From NCBI RefSeq assembly GCF_023278085.1, contig NZ_CP066265.1, positions 4,296,001 to 4,360,000 of the forward strand: a stretch of 64,000 bases of DNA. The letters run 5' to 3'. Origin of the DNA: Pseudomonas syringae (GTDB lineage: Bacteria > Pseudomonadota > Gammaproteobacteria > Pseudomonadales > Pseudomonadaceae). The notes beneath the pieces were generated by a model. The model made no database searches. It worked only from the letters and a program-made list of their open reading frames with translations, and was not told the DNA's origin. The position numbers and the translations under genes are program-made. Within the stretch, counting starts at the first letter, position 1. Each line of letters begins with the position of its first letter. This document shows positions 58,301 to 64,000 of this stretch, piece after piece.

Positions 58301-58969
58301 TCAGAGACTCGCAAAACCAGTCCACACAGGCTTGACCCGCCGTTCGCCAGGCGTGCCAAGACGCTCGACATAGTCAGCCACGGCAATCTCATCGACCTTC
58401 CGTTTGCCTGCCAACAGAAATAACCGGAACACCTCGCTTTCGAGCACCTGGCTGACATGCTCACCAATCTTGTTCTGCACGGAATGTGCGATGTCCGCCT
58501 TCCCGTGCTCAATCTCATGGGCACTTTCCAGCACATACGCCAACCGGGTATGCAGCTTCTCCAGCCCGCGCCCGCTGGCTATCCGTTTGTAGGTTGCCAA
58601 AAAGAACGTCTCGCCACGACCGGGTTCATTGCGCGATACATACGCCACTGCGCAAAGCCCCACACCACTGCGCTTACGCCAATGCACCACGGTATTTTCG
58701 CCGAGCCTGAGAACGTCCTCACGTCGCCAGGCATGCCCGCTGTAGATCAGATGAATGATCGCGGCGTCCAGTGCGCGACGCGTGCAGCCAAAGCGCAGAT
58801 CCGTGAAGCGCGCGTTGACCCTCACGCACGCTTCCTTCCGGACACGCACTATCCAGATGCGCCCCCGGGCCTCTCGGGTAATGCCGCGTGGAACGCTGTA
58901 GGTGACATCATCGACGATTTTGTCGTAACACCTCAGGCCTGAAATATCGATTTCAGACGATGTGTTCAT
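58301..58969 (-). CDS. Protein of unknown function with an AP2-like segment
   Basis: A 222-residue soluble basic protein I cannot name. ATG at 58969 opens MNTSSEIDISGLRCYDKIVDD; an in-frame start 60 bases upstream is possible. Residues 25-75 (VPRGITREARGRIWIVRVRKEACVRVNARFTDLRFG, then a helix RALDAAIIHLIYSG) have a three-strand-plus-helix pattern resembling AP2-type DNA-binding domains of phages and integrases; this is pattern resemblance only. A second half has YVSRNEPGRGETFFLATYKR and a helical end with ESAHEIEHGKADIAHSVQNKI. No mobile genes adjoin it. Unlinked in strand to its neighbours. Confidence 0.6.
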   Translation of the reverse strand: MNTSSEIDISGLRCYDKIVDDVTYSVPRGITREARGRIWIVRVRKEACVRVNARFTDLRFGCTRRALDAAIIHLIYSGHAWRREDVLRLGENTVVHWRKRSGVGLCAVAYVSRNEPGRGETFFLATYKRIASGRGLEKLHTRLAYVLESAHEIEHGKADIAHSVQNKIGEHVSQVLESEVFRLFLLAGKRKVDEIAVADYVERLGTPGERRVKPVWTGFASL

Positions 58970-59202
58970 AGGGCTGTTCGATGCCGAAAAGTTAAGGGCT
59001 GAACGCAACAAGGGCGATACGGCGGCCAACGGCTTATGCGTTGTCGTGGAGGGTGAGGCATTTGACTCGGGCAGAATATCTGCCCGTCAGGAACAGTGTG
59101 GCAGTGACCGACGAACCCGGCCTGATTGGGCGACGGGTGGTTGAGGGTCGCGATAAAACGGGGACAGCCTCTGCGCAGGCATCAGTGTCCCCGCCATTAC
59201 TA

Positions 59203-59967
59203 TCAAGCCTGCGGCGGCTGCCCATTGGATGCAGACAATCCGCCATCCACCGGCAGATTCACGCCCGTCACGAAGCGCGCATCATCGCTGGCCAGAAAGG
59301 CGATGACGTCGCCCACATCTTCGGCTTCGCCCGCACGACCCAGCGGGATGCGCTCCTTGAACTTGGCCATCAGCGCCTCATTACCCAACATGTCTTCGGT
59401 CAGCTCGCTGCGGGTCAGTGACGGGCAGACGGCATTGATACGGACGCCATCCACGCCATGGTCCATGGCCAGCGCGCGGGTGAAGTTGGTGATCGCGCCC
59501 TTGGCCGCGTTGTAAAAACTCATGCCCCAGTCCCCGCCCAGGCCGGACACCGACGACACATTGATAATGTTGCCCTTGCTGGCGATCAGCGCCGGCATGG
59601 CCGTGCGGGTGCAATAGAACACGCCGTCCAGGTCCACTGACATCAGCGCTTTCCAGTCGTCCACGCCCAGCTCGGTGACTTTGCCAGAGGTTGCGACACC
59701 GGCGTTGTTGACCAATACATCCAGGCGGCCGAAGCGTTCGGCCACTTCCTTGAACAACGCTTCCACGTCAGTCAGATCGGCGACGTCGGTCGCTCTGATC
59801 AAGTGTTCTTCGCCCGCCAGCTGTGCGGCCACTTTGGCAAGTTTCTCGCGATTGCGGCCAACCAATACCACGCTCGCGCCTTCCTGAGCGAAGCGCGTGG
59901 CGGTGGCTTCGCCGATCCCGGAACCTGCGCCTGTGACGACAACGACTTTTTGGGTGAACCGATTCAT
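59203..59967 (-). CDS. Short-chain dehydrogenase/reductase
   Basis: A 254-residue classical SDR. ATG at 59967 with GGAG upstream. VVVVTGAGSGIGEATATRFA binds NAD(P), NNAGVAT is the structural motif, and the catalytic tetrad is visible as N (in VDLDGVFYC region), S in NVSSVSG, and YNAAK. It ends with DARFVTGVNLPVDGG. Substrate is not encoded in the motifs. Its position divergent from the uronate catabolic genes suggests a sugar or sugar-acid substrate, but this is inference. Its promoter shares the 471-bp region with the porin. Confidence 0.9.
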   Translation of the reverse strand: MNRFTQKVVVVTGAGSGIGEATATRFAQEGASVVLVGRNREKLAKVAAQLAGEEHLIRATDVADLTDVEALFKEVAERFGRLDVLVNNAGVATSGKVTELGVDDWKALMSVDLDGVFYCTRTAMPALIASKGNIINVSSVSGLGGDWGMSFYNAAKGAITNFTRALAMDHGVDGVRINAVCPSLTRSELTEDMLGNEALMAKFKERIPLGRAGEAEDVGDVIAFLASDDARFVTGVNLPVDGGLSASNGQPPQA

Positions 59968-60100
59968 GTGGCAGCTCCAATCAAACAATGGGGTTACCGG
60001 GTGGACTGCCGACGTGTCCACAGCGTTCACTCCCATTTATTTACCGCCCTTTTTAAAGCGCAAAAACCAGGTGAATCGGTAAAGCTCGACTAACCGCTCG

Positions 60101-60128
60101 TTGACAAAGAACAGCCAGGCTGTAAATA
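60101..60128 (+). promoter_or_regulatory. Predicted sigma-70 promoter upstream of the porin gene
   Basis: TTGACA (60101-60106), 16-bp spacer, TAAATA (60123-60128). A close -35 match and fair -10. Confidence 0.6.
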
Positions 60129-60137
60129 ATCGCAGCA

Positions 60138-60150
60138 GTTGTACGACAAC
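60138..60150 (+). promoter_or_regulatory. Palindromic operator after the porin promoter
   Basis: GTTGTACGACAAC is a perfect inverted repeat GTTGT-n3-ACAAC and fits TNGTnnnACNA, the operator pattern of FadR-subfamily GntR repressors. It begins 9 bases after the -10, where binding would block transcription. A near copy follows the udh promoter. Confidence 0.6.
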
Positions 60151-60438
60151 CTATAACGCCAACAATAAAAACAACATCGGGGTACGTTTACATGAAGACT
60201 TGCGCCTGCTCGCTTGCTCTATCGTTTATTGAAGCTTCGCCCTCGCTGCCTGCTTTGCAGCACTCGACACCCTTCCTGATTCATAGCATTCGCTGACGTT
60301 CGGCGAGCGGTACTCGGCCGTCTGTCGGTCGAGGCCCTGCCTGGCGACGGGCATCACGCAATCCTCGAAGGTGTCGGCTGCTGCGCGTGCACAGCCAGAG
60401 AAGGGGACAGTTTCAATAAACAAGGGAGCACAACAATA

Positions 60439-61707
60439 ATGACATCTCAAACGACCCGTTCACGCATGCTGCTGGGCGTCGGCGGCATGACGCTGGTATT
60501 CCCGATGCTCGGCATGGCCGAAGGCTTCGTGGACGACACCAAGGCCACGCTCACCCTGCGCAACGCGTACTTCAACCGCAACTTCACCAACCCGGCTTTC
60601 CCGAACAGTGCGGCGCCGCAGAACAAGGCCGAAGAATGGACACAAAGCTTCATTCTTGATGCCAAGTCCGGATTCACTCAAGGCGTGGTGGGTTTCGGTG
60701 TCGACGTGCTGGGCCTGTACTCGGTCAAGCTCGATGGCGGCAAAGGCACCGGCGGCACGCAGTTGCTGCCCATCCATGACGACGGGCGTCCGGCTGATGA
60801 TTTCGGGCGTCTGGGCGTCGCGGGCAAGGCGCGGGTTTCCAAAACCGAGCTGAAAGTCGGCGAATGGATGCCGGTGCTGCCAATCCTGCGCTCCGATGAC
60901 GGTCGCTCGCTGCCGCAGACCTTCCAGGGCGGTCAGGTGACCTCTAAAGAGATCGACGGCCTGACGCTGTACGGCGGGCAATTCCGTGGCAACAGCCCGC
61001 GCAACGATGCCAGCATGGAAGACATGTCGTTGAACGGACGGGGGGCGTTTACGTCGGACCGCTTCAATTTCGGCGGCGGTGAATACGTGTTCAACGACAA
61101 GCGCACTCAGGTGGGCGTCTGGTACTCGGAGTTGCAGGATATCTATCAGCAGCAGTTCTTCAATTTGCTGCACAGCCAGCCGATCGGCGACTGGACCCTG
61201 GGCGCCAACCTCGGTTTCTTTACCGGCAAGGAAGACGGCAACAAACTCGCGGGCGATCTGGACAACAAGACCACCTATGCACTGCTCTCGGCACGCTATG
61301 GCGGCAGCACGTTCTACGTCGGGCTGCAGAAGCTCACTGGCGATAATGCGTGGATGCGTGTCAACGGCACCAGCGGCGGTACGCTGGCCAACGACAGTTA
61401 CAACTCAAGTTACGACAACGCCAAAGAGAAGTCCTGGCAACTGCGCCACGACTACAACTTCGCGGTGCTCGGTGTACCCGGCCTGACCCTGATGAACCGC
61501 TACATCAGCGGCGATAACGTGCACACCGGCACCATCACCGACGGCAAGGAATGGGGCCGCGAGTCCGAGCTGGCCTATACCGTACAGAGTGGCGCATTCA
61601 AGAACCTGAACGTCAAATGGCGTAACTCAACGCTGCGTCGCGATTTCAGTGCCAACGAATTCGATGAGAACCGCGTGTTCGTCAGCTATCCGATTTCGCT
61701 GCTCTGA
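60439..61707 (+). CDS. OprD-family outer-membrane porin
   Basis: A 422-residue substrate-specific porin. Signal peptide ends GMAEG; GGGAG precedes the ATG. Mature sequence shows OprD-family hallmarks: FVDDTKATLTLRNAYFNRNF at the N-terminus, EWTQSFILDAKSGFTQGVVGFGVDVLGLYSVKLDGGKGTGG, DFGRLGVAGKARVSKTELKVGEWMPVLPILRSDDGRSLPQTFQGG and a C-terminal strand ending in a hydrophobic residue (VSYPISLL). Family members import amino acids or sugar/aromatic acids; next to udh and a lactonase, uptake of galacturonate, glucuronate or aldarates is likely. The site in its promoter matches that of udh. Confidence 0.92.
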   Translation: MTSQTTRSRMLLGVGGMTLVFPMLGMAEGFVDDTKATLTLRNAYFNRNFTNPAFPNSAAPQNKAEEWTQSFILDAKSGFTQGVVGFGVDVLGLYSVKLDGGKGTGGTQLLPIHDDGRPADDFGRLGVAGKARVSKTELKVGEWMPVLPILRSDDGRSLPQTFQGGQVTSKEIDGLTLYGGQFRGNSPRNDASMEDMSLNGRGAFTSDRFNFGGGEYVFNDKRTQVGVWYSELQDIYQQQFFNLLHSQPIGDWTLGANLGFFTGKEDGNKLAGDLDNKTTYALLSARYGGSTFYVGLQKLTGDNAWMRVNGTSGGTLANDSYNSSYDNAKEKSWQLRHDYNFAVLGVPGLTLMNRYISGDNVHTGTITDGKEWGRESELAYTVQSGAFKNLNVKWRNSTLRRDFSANEFDENRVFVSYPISLL

Positions 61708-61801
61708 CCCCTGTGGCGAAGTCTGTCGATCGTGCAGACTTCGCCTTTGTAACCAGCTGTGTCGCCCGCTGCGCTCATGGCCGATTTATACCTTGGCCGC
61801 G

Positions 61802-61831
61802 TTGACAATCAGCGCATGCGGTGTCGATAAT
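61802..61831 (+). promoter_or_regulatory. Predicted sigma-70 promoter of udh
   Basis: TTGACA (61802-61807), 18-bp spacer, GATAAT (61826-61831); 53 bases before the ATG. Confidence 0.65.
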
Positions 61832-61838
61832 TCGGCAA

Positions 61839-61851
61839 GTCATACGACAAC
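61839..61851 (+). promoter_or_regulatory. Operator after the udh promoter
   Basis: GTCATACGACAAC matches the porin operator at 11 of 13 positions, including the run TACGACAAC, and lies 7 bases after the -10, the same geometry. Confidence 0.55.
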
Positions 61852-61883
61852 AGATGACAACAATAACAATCAGGACTTTTCTC

Positions 61884-62711
61884 ATGGCATCGGCTCATAC
61901 CACCCAAACTCCCTTCAATCGCCTCCTGCTGACAGGTGCGGCAGGTGGCCTGGGCAAAGTATTGCGCGAGACCCTGCGCCCTTACGCGAAGGTCCTGCGA
62001 CTTTCCGACATTGCCGAGATGGCACCTGCCATCGACGACAGTGAAGAAGTTCAGGTCTGCGATCTGGCCGACAAGCATGCAGTACACGGCCTTGTCGAAG
62101 GCGTCGATGCGATTCTGCATTTTGGTGGAGTGTCGGTCGAACGCCCGTTCGAGGAAATCCTCGGTGCCAATATCTGCGGGGTGTTCCACATCTATGAAGC
62201 CGCTCGTCGGCATGGCGTGAAACGCGTGATCTTCGCCAGCTCCAATCATGTGATCGGCTTCTACAAGCAGACCGAAACCATCGACGCGCACTCCCCTCGC
62301 CGCCCGGACAGCTACTACGGCCTGTCCAAGTCCTACGGCGAAGACATGGCCAGCTTCTACTTCGATCGCTACGGTATCGAAACCGTCAGCATCCGCATTG
62401 GCTCGTCCTTCCCTGAACCGCAGAACCGCCGAATGATGAGCACCTGGCTGAGCTTTGGTGACCTGACCCAACTCATCGAGCGCTCCCTGTATGCGCGGGA
62501 TGTGGGCCATACCGTGGTCTACGGCGTGTCAGACAACAAGACGGTGTGGTGGGACAACCGCTTCGCCAGCAAACTGGACTACGCGCCCAAAGACAGTTCG
62601 GAACCATTCCGTGCAAAAGTCGACGCGCAGCCGCTACCGGCAGCCGACGATCCGGCGATGGTCTATCAGGGTGGCGCCTTCGTGGCCTCGGGGCCGTTTG
62701 GCGACCAATAA
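61884..62711 (+). CDS. udh: Uronate dehydrogenase
   Basis: Oxidises D-glucuronate or D-galacturonate to the aldaro-1,5-lactone with NAD+, the first step of oxidative uronate catabolism. ATG at 61884, 275 residues, the same length as the characterised P. syringae enzyme as I remember it, and the sequence agrees throughout as far as recalled: RLLLTGAAGGLGKVLRETL (NAD motif), LHFGGVSVERPFEEIL, FASSNHVIGFY, and DSYYGLSKSYGEDMA (catalytic Tyr/Lys). The lactonase gene follows 42 bases later. An extended start upstream is unneeded. Likely repressed through the operator at 61839. Confidence 0.96.
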   Translation: MASAHTTQTPFNRLLLTGAAGGLGKVLRETLRPYAKVLRLSDIAEMAPAIDDSEEVQVCDLADKHAVHGLVEGVDAILHFGGVSVERPFEEILGANICGVFHIYEAARRHGVKRVIFASSNHVIGFYKQTETIDAHSPRRPDSYYGLSKSYGEDMASFYFDRYGIETVSIRIGSSFPEPQNRRMMSTWLSFGDLTQLIERSLYARDVGHTVVYGVSDNKTVWWDNRFASKLDYAPKDSSEPFRAKVDAQPLPAADDPAMVYQGGAFVASGPFGDQ

Positions 62712-62753
62712 GCATCGCTGCTTCCTTTCAGAAATCCGGAGACACGAATCGTC

Positions 62754-63638
62754 ATGGATGCCGAACTGATCGTCGATGCACAAAATGCCACGGGTGAAAG
62801 CCCGGTCTGGAGCGTTCGCGACCAAGCCCTGTACTGGGTGGATATCCCGGCGGGCCGCCTGCATCGCTGGACGTGCGCCGACAACACGATGCGCAGCTGG
62901 AAAGCGCCGCAGATGCTCGCCTGCATTGCCGCTGACAGCCGGGGCGGCTGGATAGCCGGGATGGAAAGCGGGATCTTTCATCTGCAACCCTGCGACGACG
63001 GCAATCTGATCAGCACGCTGCTGGTCAGCGTTGAGCACGCCCGCACAGGTATGCGCTTCAACGATGGCCGGTGCGACCGGCAAGGCCGTTTCTGGGCCGG
63101 CACCATGTTGATGGACATGGCGGCAGGTGCCGTGGTCGGCGCGATGTATCGCTACAGCGCTGGCCAGAAGACGCTGGACCCACTGCTCCAGGATTTCATT
63201 GTTCCCAACGGTCTGGCGTTCAGCCCTGATGGCAACACCATGTACCTGTCTGACTCACACCCCAACGTGCAAAAAATCTGGGCTTTCAATTACGACACTG
63301 ACAGCGGCACGCCCTATGACCGTCGCTTGTTCGTGGACATGAACCATCACCTGGGGCGCCCCGACGGCGCGGCAATCGACAGCGACGGCTGTTACTGGAT
63401 CTGCGGCAACGACGCCGGCCTGATCCATCGCTTCACGCCCAACGGCAAACTCGACCGCTCGCTGGTCGTGCCGGTGAAAAAACCTGCCATGTGTGCATTT
63501 GGCGGCCCGAACCTCGACACCCTGTTCGTGACCTCCATTCGCCCCGGCGGCGACCTCAGCGACCAGCCACTCGCCGGTGGTGTATTCGCTTTGCGACCTG
63601 GCGTCAAAGGCCTGGAGGAACCCACGTTCAAAGGCTGA
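62754..63638 (+). CDS. SMP-30/gluconolactonase-family aldarolactonase
   Basis: A 294-residue six-bladed beta-propeller of the SMP-30 family. N-terminal Glu in GESPVW and later NDGRCDRQGRFWAGTM, the metal-binding Asn/Asp pair in VPNGLAFSPDG and SDSHPNVQKIW, and RPDGAAIDSDGCYWIC supply the active site. It should hydrolyse the galactaro- or glucaro-1,5-lactone formed by Udh to the open aldarate. Same operon as udh; similar genes next to udh in P. syringae have this role. Family name precise, substrate by context. Confidence 0.93.
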   Translation: MDAELIVDAQNATGESPVWSVRDQALYWVDIPAGRLHRWTCADNTMRSWKAPQMLACIAADSRGGWIAGMESGIFHLQPCDDGNLISTLLVSVEHARTGMRFNDGRCDRQGRFWAGTMLMDMAAGAVVGAMYRYSAGQKTLDPLLQDFIVPNGLAFSPDGNTMYLSDSHPNVQKIWAFNYDTDSGTPYDRRLFVDMNHHLGRPDGAAIDSDGCYWICGNDAGLIHRFTPNGKLDRSLVVPVKKPAMCAFGGPNLDTLFVTSIRPGGDLSDQPLAGGVFALRPGVKGLEEPTFKG

Positions 63639-63694
63639 CTGCGCCTTCCGAAAATCCCTTAGCTCGACCAAAAATAACAACATCGGAGATATCC

Positions 63695-64000
63695 ATGGAT
63701 TTCAAACGCAAGTTCCTCATCGCAGCGCTTCCGCTGGCCTTCTGCATGTCGGGCATGGCCCAGGCAGAGGTCAAGATCAAGTTCGCCGAGGTCCACCCCG
63801 CAGGCTATGCGCCAGTCGTGGCGGAACAGAACATGGGAAAAAAACTCGAAGAGCAATCCAAGGGCGAGATCAGCTTCAAGATGTACGCGGGCGGCGTGCT
63901 CGGCTCCGAGAAGGAAGTCGTCGAGCAAGTCCAGAGTGGCGCAGTGCAGATGACGCGCGTCAGCCTCGGCATCGTTGGCCCGGTCGTGCCGGACGTCAAC
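63695..64000 (+). CDS. TRAP transporter substrate-binding protein, DctP family (N-terminal part)
   Basis: The first 102 residues; the gene runs off the right edge. GGAGAT precedes the ATG at 63695. A signal peptide (LIAALPLAFCMSGMAQA) is followed by VKIKFAEVHPAGYAPVVAEQNMGKKLEEQSKGEISFKMYAGG and LGSEKEVVEQVQSGAVQMTRVS, a DctP/TAXI-type periplasmic ligand-binding start. In the udh neighbourhood it should carry uronate or aldarate to DctQM permeases just outside the window. Confidence 0.93.
   Translation, partial: MDFKRKFLIAALPLAFCMSGMAQAEVKIKFAEVHPAGYAPVVAEQNMGKKLEEQSKGEISFKMYAGGVLGSEKEVVEQVQSGAVQMTRVSLGIVGPVVPDVN

Larger units (their letters stand above)
59968..60438. other. 471-bp divergent region between SDR and porin genes
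   Basis: Contains the porin promoter and operator described separately, then a leader of about 300 bases. No convincing gene: a 34-codon frame from ATG 60192 lacks a ribosome site. The long leader may be the remnant of a lost gene. Confidence 0.55.

Overview
The window is chromosomal DNA from a fluorescent pseudomonad, almost certainly of the Pseudomonas syringae group. Two things point there. The left end carries the Pseudomonas core block hemA / TPR lipoprotein - lolB - ispE - tRNA-Gln - prs - rplY - pth - ychF. The right end carries a 275-residue uronate dehydrogenase that closely resembles, from memory, the characterised P. syringae enzyme, followed by a matching lactonase.

Region 1 (1-8.1 kb) is housekeeping: haem, lipoprotein sorting, isoprenoid precursor, PRPP, ribosome and translation factors. 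Region 2 (8.2-48.5 kb) is a large, mosaic cell-surface island. It contains: (a) a bifunctional GDP-mannose enzyme (8226), a GT4 glycosyltransferase (9921), and at the far right gmd, rmd and a WbpZ-like GT4, which together make and use GDP-D-rhamnose; (b) a complete type I secretion operon (TolC-HlyD-ABC, 11.1-15.6 kb) facing, across a 0.7-kb gap, an unidentified protein and an RTX/DUF4214 protein, its probable cargo; (c) two large modular GT2 proteins (18.8-23.7 kb); (d) an AT-rich block (23.7-32.3 kb) with a specialised NusG/RfaH paralogue, a perfect ops element in a JUMPstart-like leader, a coiled-coil protein, an RgpF-WbsX-GT megaprotein, an AlgX-like SGNH protein and a MycE-like methyltransferase; (e) rmlB-rmlD-rmlA without rmlC; (f) a gtrA-gtrB-gtrC-type serotype-modification cassette; (g) an ABC-transporter O-polysaccharide unit (wzm, wzt with sugar-binding tail, WbdD-like methyltransferase/coiled coil, WbdA-like double GT4). 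The whole reads as a D-rhamnan (A-band-like) O-polysaccharide locus with L-rhamnose, methyl, probable acetyl and Gtr decorations, interleaved with a secreted RTX protein.

Region 3 (48.5-64 kb) starts with an intact IS3-family element that has clipped the 3' end of a chemoreceptor gene. Then come a J-domain-like protein, tRNA-Met, a small exported 11-residue-repeat protein, two more chemoreceptors (PctA-like dCache and McpS-like HBM), an unidentified gene, and a uronate/aldarate catabolic block: SDR, OprD-family porin, udh, lactonase and a TRAP binding protein cut by the window end. The porin and udh promoters share a near-identical palindromic operator placed just after the -10.

All family calls are from reading the translated sequence and remembered motifs; no database search was run. 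Starts were chosen by Shine-Dalgarno sequence and family N-termini.
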